Assembly (NCBI RefSeq): GCF_005222835.1
Contig: NZ_STGA01000004.1
Location: 153,941 to 217,940 of the forward strand
DNA: 64,000 nt
Direction: 5' to 3'
Origin: Rhizobium sp. FKY42
GTDB taxonomy: Bacteria > Pseudomonadota > Alphaproteobacteria > Rhizobiales > Rhizobiaceae
The position numbers were made by a program, and so were the translations under genes. The notes under the pieces are model-generated. The model did not search any database. It was not told the DNA's origin and was given only the letters and a program-made list of their open reading frames with translations. Each line of letters starts with the position of its first letter. Position 1 is the stretch's first letter. Shown piece after piece: positions 1 to 8,997 of the stretch.

Positions 1-80
1 ACAGGATGTTCAACCCTTTCTGACACAACGATGTTCGATGGTCCCGGTGTTGGGACAGAACTTGAGCACTCGGAGCAAGC

Positions 81-1619
81 ATGACGGCCCATATACTTGT
101 TGTCGATGACGACCCGGTCCAGCGGCGCCTTCTGAAAAATGCGGTGGAGCGGCATGGACATACAGCTCACCTGGCCGAGAACGGTCGCATTGCGATCGAC
201 CTCCTGAAGCGGAATCGGCGCCAGTTCAACGTCATCGTGCTCGATCTGATGATGCCGGAAATGGATGGTCTTGGCTTCCTGCAAGCTGCGGCTGAAATCG
301 ATGTCGACGTGCCGGTCATTGTGCAAACGGGGCAGGGCGGCATCGAAACCGTGGTCCAGGCCATGCGGGCCGGTGCCTTTGATTTCGTCGTCAAGCCGGT
401 TTCACCAGAGCGCATCGCGGCATCCATTTCCAATGCACTCAAGGTGGATACGCGTGAGGCCAAGGTCAAGGCGACCCGCAAGACCAAGGGAACCAGCGTC
501 GGCTTCGGCGACATTGTGTCGGCAAGTCCGGACATGCTGCGCGTCATCGATCTTGCCCATCGCGCGTCCCAATCCAACATTCCAGTCGTACTGGAAGGCG
601 AATCCGGCGTCGGCAAGGAAATGATCGCGCGCGCCATACAGGCAAGCGGCGAGCGTGCGCACAAGCCGTTCATTACTGTCAACTGCGGTGCCATTCCGGC
701 CAATCTGGTTGAGAGCATTCTCTTCGGTCATGAGAAGGGGGCCTTCACCGGCGCAACCGAGCGGCACACGGGCAAATTTGTCGAAGCGGATGGCGGTACC
801 CTGTTCCTCGATGAGATCGGCGAACTGCCGCTCGATGTGCAGGTCAAGCTTCTGCGCGCCGTGCAGCAGGGCGAGATCGAGACTGTTGGGGCCTCCAGGG
901 TCCAGAAGGTCGATGTCCGGCTGATCTCCGCGACGAACAAGGATCTGATCGAAGAGGTGCGGGCAGGCCGGTTCCGCGAGGATCTCTACTATCGCCTCAA
1001 TGTGTTCCCGATCACCATTCCCGCACTGCGCCGTCGCAAGGAGGATATTCCGCATCTGGCACGGGTCTTCACGGAGCGGTTCTCTGCCGAGCAGAAGCTG
1101 CCGGCAACCCTGACGGTCGGTGCCAGCGCCATGGCGCTGCTGACTGCCTACGACTGGCCGGGCAATATTCGCCAGCTGGAGAACGCGATTTTCCGGGCCG
1201 TTGTCCTGGCAGAAGGACCAGAGCTGACGGACAAGGATTTCCCCCAGATTGCGGCGCAAATCCCCGCCTATCAGAGCCCCGAACTTCTGGCGACCATCGT
1301 CGAACCGCAACCTCATGCCGACCAACAGGACGAACAGGCAGCGCTCTCCGACCTACTGCGCTCGGCACGGGCCGATCATAGTCGCGCCAACAGCCATCAC
1401 CATGCGGCGAGCGACAATATCATCGTCAGTACGGACGACACCGGCGAGGTGCGCAAGCTGGCAGATGTCGAGGAAGAACTCATTCGTTTCGCGCTTAAAT
1501 TCTATCGCGGCCAGATGAGCCAGGTGGCGCGGAAACTGGGTATCGGACGCTCGACCCTTTATCGCAAGCTCAAGGATTACGGGATTGACCCCGACGACCC
1601 TTTGAAGGAGGCGGCGTGA
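81..1619 (+). CDS. Sigma-54-dependent response regulator (NtrC/DctD type)
   Basis: A 512-residue response regulator that should activate sigma-54 promoters when phosphorylated. The receiver domain fills about residues 1-120, with acidic residues at 9-11, phospho-acceptor Asp55 (VLDLMMPE) and Lys105. An AAA+ domain follows, with Walker A GESGVGKE at 173-180, the sigma-54 contact loop GAFTGA at 220-225 and Walker B LFLDE near 241. The C-terminus carries a Fis-type helix-turn-helix (about 460-505, GIGRSTLYRKL). The intact GAFTGA motif argues for true sigma-54 activation. No partner kinase is adjacent, so the signal is unknown. The region between the AAA+ and Fis domains (about 395-450) is His/Ala/Asp-rich and looks like a variable linker. 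Confidence 0.93.
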   Translation: MTAHILVVDDDPVQRRLLKNAVERHGHTAHLAENGRIAIDLLKRNRRQFNVIVLDLMMPEMDGLGFLQAAAEIDVDVPVIVQTGQGGIETVVQAMRAGAFDFVVKPVSPERIAASISNALKVDTREAKVKATRKTKGTSVGFGDIVSASPDMLRVIDLAHRASQSNIPVVLEGESGVGKEMIARAIQASGERAHKPFITVNCGAIPANLVESILFGHEKGAFTGATERHTGKFVEADGGTLFLDEIGELPLDVQVKLLRAVQQGEIETVGASRVQKVDVRLISATNKDLIEEVRAGRFREDLYYRLNVFPITIPALRRRKEDIPHLARVFTERFSAEQKLPATLTVGASAMALLTAYDWPGNIRQLENAIFRAVVLAEGPELTDKDFPQIAAQIPAYQSPELLATIVEPQPHADQQDEQAALSDLLRSARADHSRANSHHHAASDNIIVSTDDTGEVRKLADVEEELIRFALKFYRGQMSQVARKLGIGRSTLYRKLKDYGIDPDDPLKEAA

Positions 1620-1662
1620 ACCCCGCGTCGCCTCCGACCTAGGCCCACATCATCACACTTTA

Positions 1663-1685
1663 GGGAGCGCCACGCTGGCGCTCTC
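1663..1685 (+). terminator. Hairpin after the response regulator gene
   Basis: The arms GAGCGCCA (1665-1672) and TGGCGCTC (1676-1683) close a 3-base loop 45 bases after the stop codon. There is no long T tract, so termination is plausible but not certain. Confidence 0.5.
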
Positions 1686-1867
1686 TGATTCATTTGCGCG
1701 TTTACCTTCGGGTAAGGATAGATTGTTACGTTCCGTCAACCATTCAGTAGTCATTTGTTGACCATGAAATAAAAGCTTGTGCATGTGTGGCAGATTTGCC
1801 ATGGTGTCACCGCAATTCACGGTCATGTGAGGCAGCACCGGATGTTGTCTATCGGACGGGGAACGTT

Positions 1868-3799
1868 TTGCCGTATCAGAATGCAGATTCCACGCCTTCG
1901 GGTGACATCGGACGGCGAGCACTGAGCCGCTTTGCGGCTGTTGTGCTGAAAGCCGTAAAGACGTCCGTGCTCGGTCTGGCAGTGGGTATTTCCCTGAATT
2001 TGTTACCGTTAGATCATGCTTACGCCAGTGAGACGCGAAGCCTGAAGCTGTATTTCGTGCATACCGGTGAACGCGCCGTCATTACCTACAAGCGCAATGG
2101 CCGCTTTGATCCCAAGGGCTTGCAGGAACTGAACCGTTTTCTGAGAGACTGGCGTCGTAACGAACCGACGCGCATGGATCCGCGTCTTTTCGATCTCGTC
2201 TGGGAAGTCTACCGCCGCGTTGGTGCTTCCGATTACATCCACGTTGTATCTGCCTATCGCTCTCCCAACACCAACGGCATGCTTCGTTCACGCACAAAAG
2301 GCGTGGCAAAGAACAGCCAGCACATGCTTGGCAAGGCGATGGATTTCTTCATTCCCGGAGTAAAGCTTTCGACCTTGCGCGAAACCGCCATGAAATTGCA
2401 GGTCGGTGGTGTTGGGTTTTACCCAAGCTCGGGTTCTCCTTTCGTGCATCTGGATGTCGGCGGTGTTCGCGCTTGGCCGCGCATGTCGCGTCAGGATCTC
2501 GTGCGTCTCTTTCCCAATGGCAATACGGTGCACCTTCCGGCAGACGGACAGCCTCTGCCCGGCTATGAGCAGGCGGTTGCCGATTACAAGCGGCGTGTGG
2601 CTGCCGACTCAATCCAGATTGCTGGCACCGCTGGCGGGGTAAGCTCTGGCTCGAGCGGCAAGTCCAAGAACCTCTTTGCAATGCTGTTTGGCGGCGGGGA
2701 TGAAGAGGAGGATGCGGAAGAATCTGCTCCAACCATGGTTGCCCAGCGGCCTGCGCCAACCCGTGCTGCTGCATCTGCCGCTTCGGAAGACGAAGAGGCG
2801 CCAGTTCGCGCACCGGTTGCCGTGGCAACTGCCACACCGCCCGCGCAGCCGCAGCAGGTTGCCATTGCCGCACCGGTTCCGTTGGCGCGCCCAGCATTCC
2901 GCCAGGAGCTGGAGCCCGGCAGCCTTGCGACAGCGCTCTATTCTCCGCAGCGCGACACGGCACAACAGGCGATCGCTGCCGCCATGCCGGCAAGCCCGGC
3001 CACGCCGCTTGCTCGCCCATCGCCTGAAAATGCCGGCTTTGCTGACCTCGCCAGCATGTCGGTTCCCGTGCCGACACTCCTTGGTTCACGTGGCCTGAAA
3101 GGTGATGCGCAAGGCGTAACAACTGCATCGCTTGGGCAGCCGGGAAGTGACGAATACATGCTGGCTTCAGTTCCTGTGCCAGCCCAGCGTCCGGCCATTG
3201 CCCAGGTTCGGGCTGAAACTGTGGCTGCCGCGACCGCGCCGCAGGAGACAGACAAGCAGGCGCTGACGCCTGACTTGATTGCTGAACTGGCACGGACCGC
3301 GGAAGAGCCGCAAAGCCCCGTCGTTCCGGCCCCGGCAGTTCCGGTTCCGGCAAAGCGCGAGCCCCAGCAGCAGGTTGCGCTGGCATCTCCCGCACCTGCG
3401 GATACCGGCGCCCGTGGCATGATCTTCAACGACGGTTTCGATCCGCCAAAGCCTTCCGCAGAACCGCCAGCACCGCATCCTGCCCGTGCGGCACAGCCCA
3501 AGCCGCCACGCCCGCAGGACATGCAGAACGTGCGTGCCGTGAAGGGTGGTGCGGTGACCAAGCTTGGCGGAACGCCAGCCACGCCTGACGCCAAGGTCTT
3601 GACCGGCGATATTCTGGCGAAATGGGCAAGCTCCAACAGCCGCCCGGATCCGAGTGCTTCCACGAAGGCGCCGCGCCTGATGACCCGCGTCTTCAGCACG
3701 GATTCCTCCAGTGCCTATAGCGGCGGCTTCCGACCGGTTTCGCAGGCGGTGGCTGTCGATCCCAACCGCTTCAGCGATGCCAATCCCGTAAAGCCCTGA
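1868..3799 (+). CDS. DUF882 / M15-like peptidase with long Pro/Ala-rich tail
   Basis: An exported protein with an N-terminal hydrophobic segment (VLGLAVGISLNLLPL) ending in AYA before the mature domain. The DUF882 (YcbK-like, peptidase M15 superfamily) core keeps the zinc-site pattern SQHMLGKAMD and a later FVHLDVG, so metal-dependent murein hydrolysis is the likely role, by family. Roughly the last 350 residues are low-complexity, rich in Pro and Ala, and probably disordered. The start is uncertain. An open frame extends back to 1787, but TTG at 1868 follows GACGGGG at a ribosome-binding distance and gives about 643 residues. The gene stands alone. The family assignment is firm; the substrate is inferred. 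Confidence 0.85.
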   Translation: MPYQNADSTPSGDIGRRALSRFAAVVLKAVKTSVLGLAVGISLNLLPLDHAYASETRSLKLYFVHTGERAVITYKRNGRFDPKGLQELNRFLRDWRRNEPTRMDPRLFDLVWEVYRRVGASDYIHVVSAYRSPNTNGMLRSRTKGVAKNSQHMLGKAMDFFIPGVKLSTLRETAMKLQVGGVGFYPSSGSPFVHLDVGGVRAWPRMSRQDLVRLFPNGNTVHLPADGQPLPGYEQAVADYKRRVAADSIQIAGTAGGVSSGSSGKSKNLFAMLFGGGDEEEDAEESAPTMVAQRPAPTRAAASAASEDEEAPVRAPVAVATATPPAQPQQVAIAAPVPLARPAFRQELEPGSLATALYSPQRDTAQQAIAAAMPASPATPLARPSPENAGFADLASMSVPVPTLLGSRGLKGDAQGVTTASLGQPGSDEYMLASVPVPAQRPAIAQVRAETVAAATAPQETDKQALTPDLIAELARTAEEPQSPVVPAPAVPVPAKREPQQQVALASPAPADTGARGMIFNDGFDPPKPSAEPPAPHPARAAQPKPPRPQDMQNVRAVKGGAVTKLGGTPATPDAKVLTGDILAKWASSNSRPDPSASTKAPRLMTRVFSTDSSSAYSGGFRPVSQAVAVDPNRFSDANPVKP

Positions 3800-4130
3800 G
3801 CGGCACCACGCGACGCTTCAGACTGCTGACAATCTGGTCTACCGGCCGCGACGTCATTCTCGGCCTTGTACCGAGAATCTGCTGACGCCCAATAGAACTA
3901 AAGCGCGGCGCACCTTGTTGGATTCAACAGAGCCTCGCTTTCGATCTTTTCTTGCCGCATGTGCGTTATCGTTCAATCGAGGACGATTGAACGCGACATG
4001 CTGCAAGCGGTTGTAAATGCTCGGGACGATCCCGAGCATGACGGAAAATAGCTGAAAGCCCTGTGTCAAAAAAAATACCCGCCGAAGGGTCTCGGCGGGT
4101 ACATCTTGTACGATGATTTTCAGTTGTTGA
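3800..4130. other. Intergenic region with two strong inverted repeats
   Basis: No convincing gene is present here. The region holds GTTCAATCG-AGGA-CGATTGAAC (3971-3992), then ATGCTCGGGA-CGA-TCCCGAGCAT (4017-4039), then the gapR terminator. The DUF882 gene and gapR converge on this stretch. Confidence 0.6.
4068..4101 (-). terminator. Rho-independent terminator of gapR
   Basis: The arms TACCCGCCGA (4076-4085) and TCGGCGGGTA (4092-4101) form a 10-bp stem. Eight A residues at 4068-4075 give a T tract in the minus-strand transcript, 30 bases after the gapR stop. Confidence 0.9.
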
Positions 4131-4400
4131 TCAGGCGGCTTCGTCCGCCGGGGCAATCACCATGCCCAGAGCCTGCAGGTAGGTATCGAGAATGAGATCC
4201 TCTTCCATGCGCTCCTGCTCATCCTTCTTGCGAAGGGCGATGACCTTTTTCAGGATCTTGGTATCGAAGCCCATGGACTTGGCCTCGCCATACACATCCT
4301 TGATGTCGTCGGCGATGGTCTTCTTTTCTTCTTCCAGTCGTTCGATGCGCTCGACAAAGGCGCGGAGTTGGTCGCGGGCGACGCCATGAGCATCAGACAT
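4131..4400 (-). CDS. gapR: GapR-family nucleoid protein (DUF2312)
   Basis: An 89-residue, highly charged helical protein of the DUF2312 family. It shows the typical N-terminal coiled-coil stretch ([17 protein letters not shown]) and the [17 protein letters not shown] segment. In Caulobacter this family (GapR) binds overtwisted AT-rich DNA ahead of moving polymerases and is essential for normal replication and cell cycle. Full family length, with its own strong terminator downstream. It is probably monocistronic: the next minus-strand gene upstream starts over 170 bases away. Confidence in the family is high; the cellular role is inherited from Caulobacter. Confidence 0.93.
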   Translation of the reverse strand: MSDAHGVARDQLRAFVERIERLEEEKKTIADDIKDVYGEAKSMGFDTKILKKVIALRKKDEQERMEEDLILDTYLQALGMVIAPADEAA

Positions 4401-4576
4401 CGGGGCCTCCTGTCATGTTGAGGATTTGGATCTGGCGAGCGTCCGTCCGGACACGCGCATGCATCTGTTCGCAGGCAGCAGCAGGAGGATCATCATGACC
4501 GGCCCGACCGCTGTCGTCTTGGGTCGTCCAAGTGCCGCGAACTCATGGCAAGGTCAAGGCGTTTTCAAATGCCGCC

Positions 4577-4885
4577 TCACGATTTGTGCGGGCTGCTGCT
4601 CTCGAAGGCTGCCTTTTGTACATCGCTCGCCTCGGCCTGGTACTGCGCCTTCCACTCCTCGTAGGGCATGCCGTAGACCATCTCGCGCGATTGGTCCTTG
4701 GTAACGGGAAGGCCCGCTTCTTCGGCTGCCTCACGATACCAGTTGGAAAGACAGTTACGGCAAAAGCCTGCGAGGTTCATCAGGTCGATGTTCTGCACAT
4801 CCGTCCGGTTGCGCAGGTGGGAGACAAGACGACGAAAGGCGGCTGCCTCAAGCTGTGTCTGTTGCTCTTGGGTCAGTTCGCTCAT
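4577..4885 (-). CDS. DUF1244 family protein
   Basis: A 102-residue helical protein of the DUF1244 family, common in alpha- and gammaproteobacteria. A central GFCRNCLSNWY segment with two nearby cysteines could bind metal or be redox active, but no function is established. It lies 12 bases downstream of the N-formylglutamate amidohydrolase-like gene on the same strand, so the two are probably co-transcribed. The last ten residues (ESSSPHKS) look like a flexible tail. No signal peptide or membrane segment is seen. Confidence 0.85.
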   Translation of the reverse strand: MSELTQEQQTQLEAAAFRRLVSHLRNRTDVQNIDLMNLAGFCRNCLSNWYREAAEEAGLPVTKDQSREMVYGMPYEEWKAQYQAEASDVQKAAFESSSPHKS

Positions 4886-4897
4886 GATCGGGCTCCT

Positions 4898-5698
4898 TCA
4901 GGCTGCCGATGGATAAGGGCCGGTGCGCGAGGCGAAAATCTGGTATTCGTGCAACTCGGGTCGGTCGTTCAATGTTTCGAAAATCGGCGCCAACCGATCC
5001 GCCCAGGCCGCGATGCCGTTGTCGTCGCCGATCAGATCCTGCCGTACTTCCAGAAGTGCGTGCGGAATGCCGCGCATCATGCAATGGCGGTACATGGTGT
5101 CGTTCTTCAAGGCGCCATCGTAGGGTTCGTTGTCACCCACCAGAATGTCGCCCGCTTCCCGCAAGAGCTCGATCAGGGGATGGACGGCGCGATGATCGCT
5201 ATCCCAGAGCACGGCCGCATGCCAGGGTCTGGGCGTTCCTTTCCAGGCTGGCGTGTAGGAATGCAGGGATAGCACCAGAGGCGCCTTGCCTGCCTTGGCC
5301 GCGATCCTGGAGATCGCCTGATCAACCGTCTGGTGATAGGGCCGATGAAACCTGTTCAGCCGGTTGTCCCATTCCTCGTCGCTGATGGGGTAATTGCCGG
5401 GAATGATGGCGCCGTCGGAAATCTTCATGATCAGCGTCGGATCATCCTCGCCGCGGTTTGGATCGATCAGAAGGCGAGAGAAGCAGCACATGACAGCTGG
5501 AACGCCAAGTCGGGCCGAAAGCCGACGGGTCAGGCCTTCGATGCCGATATCATAGGCTATGTGACGCTCAAATGCCGATGCATCGAGACCAAGCGAACCA
5601 TAGCTGGCAGGAAGACGGTTCATGGCGTGATCTGCCAGCAGGATCATGCCTTTTGTATCGTCTCCTTCGATGATTTCATGCGATTCGAACTCTTGCAT
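4898..5698 (-). CDS. N-formylglutamate amidohydrolase-like protein
   Basis: About 266 residues from ATG 5698. The open frame runs 30 codons further upstream, but that stretch is Cys/His-rich and unlike the family. Landmarks of the FGase/HutG2 family are LLADHAMNRLP, DPNRGEDDPTL, LSLHSYTP and LLEVRQDLI. The family hydrolyses N-formylglutamate, the last step of one histidine-degradation route, but no other hut gene is nearby. The true substrate could be another N-acyl amino acid. It leads a likely two-gene transcript with the DUF1244 gene and is divergent from the DUF1036 gene. Confidence 0.82.
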   Translation of the reverse strand: MQEFESHEIIEGDDTKGMILLADHAMNRLPASYGSLGLDASAFERHIAYDIGIEGLTRRLSARLGVPAVMCCFSRLLIDPNRGEDDPTLIMKISDGAIIPGNYPISDEEWDNRLNRFHRPYHQTVDQAISRIAAKAGKAPLVLSLHSYTPAWKGTPRPWHAAVLWDSDHRAVHPLIELLREAGDILVGDNEPYDGALKNDTMYRHCMMRGIPHALLEVRQDLIGDDNGIAAWADRLAPIFETLNDRPELHEYQIFASRTGPYPSAA

Positions 5699-5889
5699 GT
5701 CGATGAAGTGCCAGCCTTGCTTATGTCCATTTTGTCTTTGATGGCATGTCAGACAATCGGGGCGCAAGCAGGAAAGCTGACAAGTCAACCGTGGCTTACA
5801 GTAATTTAATCGATTAGATTTTGTTGACTTTCCAACGCTCGCGGGCGAAGACAGTGCAGATCATTTCTCATGGAGTCCCAGCGGAAGCC

Positions 5890-6357
5890 GTGTCGACAGT
5901 AAAATTCTCATCCATTCTTCTCAACCTGATGCCGGCAATCGCGCTGACATTGGTCGGCGCGCCGGTTCTTCTGGCCGCAGCACCTGCTCACGCGGATTTT
6001 CGTGTCTGCAATGGCACGCAAAACCTCGTCGGCGTGGCCATAGGCTATCGCGCCGCCGAAGGCTGGATTTCGGAAGGGTGGTGGCAGGTTCCGGCCTCCA
6101 GCTGCGCGACTCTCATCGAGGGTGAACTGCAATCCCGCTACTATTATCTCTACGCTGAAGATGCCGCGCGTGGCGGGCGCTGGACCGGTGACGTGAACAT
6201 GTGCGTTGCCGAAAACGAGTTCAAGATTACCGGCGTCGGTGATTGCTTCGCTCGCGGCTATCAGCGCATGGGATTCAAGGAATATGACACGGGCCGTCAG
6301 GGAAGCTGGATGGTCCAGTTGTCTGATACGCCTGGTACGCAAGAAGGCCAGAACTGA
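5890..6357 (+). CDS. DUF1036 exported protein
   Basis: A small exported protein of about 155 residues. A signal peptide ends near APAHA, followed by the DUF1036 core: FRVCNGT, then VAIGY, then GWWQVP and YYYLYAEDA, with conserved cysteines (C of FRVCNGT, SSCATL, NMCVAE, DCFARG) that may form disulphides. The frame is open from TTG 5821, but GTG 5890 places the signal peptide correctly and follows CGGAAG. The stop shares one base with the pyruvate kinase start (TGATG), which suggests translational coupling. Function is unknown; the pairing with pyk may be simple co-transcription. Confidence 0.82.
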   Translation: MSTVKFSSILLNLMPAIALTLVGAPVLLAAAPAHADFRVCNGTQNLVGVAIGYRAAEGWISEGWWQVPASSCATLIEGELQSRYYYLYAEDAARGGRWTGDVNMCVAENEFKITGVGDCFARGYQRMGFKEYDTGRQGSWMVQLSDTPGTQEGQN

Positions 6358-7796
6358 TGAAGCGCAATCGCAAAGTAAAGATCCTCGCAACGCTGGGGCC
6401 TGCCTCCTCTGACGAGGCGATGATCGAGAAATTGCATCTGGCAGGCGCCGACCTTTTCCGCATCAACATGAGCCATGCCAGCCATGATGTGATGCGCACG
6501 CTGATCGAGCGGATTCGCTCGGTCGAAGCCCGAAACGGCCGCCCCATTGGCATTCTCGCCGACCTGCAGGGTCCCAAGCTGCGCGTCGGCAAGTTTGTAA
6601 ATACGAAAGTGACCTTGGCTCCCGGCCAGACCTTCACGCTCGACAACAACGAAGCGCCGGGCGATGAGAACCGTGTTTTCCTGCCGCATCCGGAAATTCT
6701 GGAATCCGTGAAACCGGGTCATCGCCTGCTGATCGACGATGGCAAGCTGATGCTGAAGGCGGAAAAATGCGACGGCAAGAGCATTGTCTGTACGGTGGTG
6801 GCCGGAACCTCCATCTCTGACCGCAAGGGGGTCAGCCTGCCGGATACGCTGCTTGCGGTTGGCGTTCTGACCGACAAGGATCGTGCGGATCTCGATGCCG
6901 TTCTCGCAACCGACCAGGTGGATTGGGTCGCGCTTTCCTTCGTGCAGCGTCCCGAAGATCTGGCAGAAGTGCGCAAGATCTCCAAGGGCCGCGTCGGCCT
7001 GATGTCCAAGATCGAAAAGCCGCAGGCTATCGAGCGCATCGAGGAAATCATCGAGCTTTCTGACGCTCTGATGGTGGCTCGTGGCGATCTGGGCGTGGAA
7101 ATGCCGCTGGAAACCGTTCCGGGCCTGCAGAAGCAGTTGACCCGCGCCTGCCGTCGCGCCGGCAAGCCGGTTGTCGTGGCCACGCAGATGCTGGAAAGCA
7201 TGATCACGGCGCCGGTTCCGACCCGTGCGGAAGTATCGGACGTTGCGACGGCGGTGTTCGAAGGCGCAGACGCCATCATGCTGTCGGCGGAGTCCGCATC
7301 CGGTCAGTATCCCGTCGAGGCCGTATCAACCATGGCGTCGATTGCCAGCACGGTGGAGCAGGATCCCTACTATTCGAACATCATCTATGCGCAGCGTCCG
7401 TCGCCGGAAGCGACCGGAGCCGATGCGATTTCACTTGCGGCGCGCCAGATTGCCGAAACGCTCAAGCTTTCCGCCATCGTGACCTATACCTCGTCCGGTA
7501 CAACGGGTTTGCGTGCTTCGCGTGAACGCCCGCAGGTTCCGATCATCGCGCTCTCGCCGGTCGTGCAGACGGCACGCCGTCTTTCCGTCTGCTGGGGCCT
7601 GCATTGCGTTGTGGCCGAAGAGCCAAGCGATCTGGATGATATGGTCAACAAGGCCTGCCGCATCGTGGCGAATGAAGGCTTCGGCAAGCCAGGTGACCGC
7701 ATCATCATTTCCGCCGGTGTTCCGTTGGGTACGCCCGGCGCCACCAACATGCTGCGCATGGCCTATATTGGTCCGGATGGCCAGTCCGGCGTGTGA
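6357..7796 (+). CDS. pyk: Pyruvate kinase
   Basis: A 479-residue pyruvate kinase that converts phosphoenolpyruvate and ADP to pyruvate and ATP, the last step of glycolysis and Entner-Doudoroff flow. It shows the N-terminal KILATLGPAS and FRINMSH, the active-site stretch MSKIEKPQAI followed by MVARGDLGVE, and IMLSAESASG in place of the more common SGETA, as is usual in alphaproteobacteria. The C-terminal allosteric domain is complete. It starts on the last base of the DUF1036 stop and ends just before a strong terminator. Confidence 0.97.
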   Translation: MKRNRKVKILATLGPASSDEAMIEKLHLAGADLFRINMSHASHDVMRTLIERIRSVEARNGRPIGILADLQGPKLRVGKFVNTKVTLAPGQTFTLDNNEAPGDENRVFLPHPEILESVKPGHRLLIDDGKLMLKAEKCDGKSIVCTVVAGTSISDRKGVSLPDTLLAVGVLTDKDRADLDAVLATDQVDWVALSFVQRPEDLAEVRKISKGRVGLMSKIEKPQAIERIEEIIELSDALMVARGDLGVEMPLETVPGLQKQLTRACRRAGKPVVVATQMLESMITAPVPTRAEVSDVATAVFEGADAIMLSAESASGQYPVEAVSTMASIASTVEQDPYYSNIIYAQRPSPEATGADAISLAARQIAETLKLSAIVTYTSSGTTGLRASRERPQVPIIALSPVVQTARRLSVCWGLHCVVAEEPSDLDDMVNKACRIVANEGFGKPGDRIIISAGVPLGTPGATNMLRMAYIGPDGQSGV

Positions 7797-7816
7797 GCCT
7801 CTACAATTATGATCGT

Positions 7817-7846
7817 AAAACGCCCGGCATTGTCCGGGCGTTTTCG
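7817..7846 (+). terminator. Rho-independent terminator of pyk
   Basis: The arms AAAACGCCCGG (7817-7827) and CCGGGCGTTTT (7834-7844) form an 11-bp stem, with the T tract included in the second arm. Confidence 0.92.
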
Positions 7847-7878
7847 TTTGGAGTCAGGTGGCAATCGGAATCTGCGCT

Positions 7879-8997
7879 CTACTGCGCCGCATTTTCCTTC
7901 GCCATCCTCGCATCCACGTCCTTCGCAAGTGCTTCCAGGTTACGCGGCTGCCCGGAAAGCTTTTCGATGGCCGCAATGGCAAGATCGGTTGCCACATAAT
8001 CCGGCTTGTGACCCACGCCTTTCAGCCAGATCAGTTCCGAGTTCCTGATGTCGCGCTTTAGTCCTTCCGAGTGGATATGGGCCAGCACAATCGGGTCGTC
8101 GTCACCGGTGATGATCACCGCCGGTGTCTGGATGTCCGGGTAACGCGGGGAGACGCGAGTGACATAATCGAAGAGATTGGCCACATCCTCAGCATTGTAG
8201 CGAAAGCTTGCCGGTCTCAGCACAAGGGCAGGAGCACCCTCAGTCAGATAGGTTTCCCGCCGCAGGTTAGGCGCGAAAACTCTCTTCGTCACGGTATCGA
8301 GTATGGTCAGTCCTGTAGCCATGACCAGCGTGTGGCTGAATAGCCAGCCAATGACCGGTGTCGATGTTACCCTGTAGTGCCAGTCTATGCCGCCCGGCCA
8401 AGGATGGGTGGCGGGTGCCAGAAACAGCGAACCGATAACCTTGTCCGGATGGTTCAGCGCAAAACTGGCGACGATGGCGCCGCCGAAGGAATGGCCTACG
8501 ATCACCGCTTGGCGGATACCGTAGGCATCCATCAGTCGCGCGATCGCCTGCGCCTGTCCGTCGGGATAGGCGTTTTCCGGCCCGCCACGTTCGGAATAGC
8601 CGTGGCCTGGGCGATCCACAAAGAGAAGTTCGGCACGGCCCCTGAGAGGTCCTAGGAAAGCGGCTTCCTGATCACGCAGGTTGCCGCTTGCGCCGTGAAT
8701 GAAGACGATTGGCGGCAGGTCGGCGTTCGGTCCTGCGGGCACATGCAGGGCGTTCATCTTGAAGCCGCCGACATCGGTCAGCGTGCCTATGTTCGGATAC
8801 TTCTCTTCGATTGCCTTGGCCTTCCAGGCGGTGAAACCGAACAGGCTCGCGACAATCGCTGCGACGATGATCAGGGCAATGATGATGTAAGACAGTGGGG
8901 AATGCCTCGGATGGGAATCAGGTACGGCTGCCAGCCAGTTTCTCGGAAAGCTTGGTAACGTTTTCCTGCGCGTCCCGTTCCGCAGGATAGATGGCAA
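7879..8997 (-). CDS. Membrane-anchored alpha/beta hydrolase
   Basis: A serine hydrolase of the alpha/beta fold. A single transmembrane segment (YIIIALIIVAAIVASLFGF, about residues 37-55) precedes the catalytic domain. Visible are the oxyanion HGASG, the nucleophile elbow VGHSFGGA, the acid in ITGDDDP and the histidine in GVGHKPD. The substrate is unknown. The only standard start before the membrane segment is ATG 8997, which overlaps the upstream TPR gene by 80 bases. A shorter non-canonical start near 8917 cannot be excluded. It is likely co-transcribed with the TPR gene. Confidence 0.85.
   Translation of the reverse strand: MPSILRNGTRRKTLPSFPRNWLAAVPDSHPRHSPLSYIIIALIIVAAIVASLFGFTAWKAKAIEEKYPNIGTLTDVGGFKMNALHVPAGPNADLPPIVFIHGASGNLRDQEAAFLGPLRGRAELLFVDRPGHGYSERGGPENAYPDGQAQAIARLMDAYGIRQAVIVGHSFGGAIVASFALNHPDKVIGSLFLAPATHPWPGGIDWHYRVTSTPVIGWLFSHTLVMATGLTILDTVTKRVFAPNLRRETYLTEGAPALVLRPASFRYNAEDVANLFDYVTRVSPRYPDIQTPAVIITGDDDPIVLAHIHSEGLKRDIRNSELIWLKGVGHKPDYVATDLAIAAIEKLSGQPRNLEALAKDVDARMAKENAAQ

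Noticed and set aside
402..1325. 307-codon minus-strand frame over the sigma-54 regulator
   Set aside because: It is a shadow frame; the plus-strand regulator has complete domains.
4898..5698. Complete histidine-utilisation (hut) locus
   Set aside because: Only an N-formylglutamate amidohydrolase-like gene is present; hutU, hutH, hutI and hutF are not nearby.
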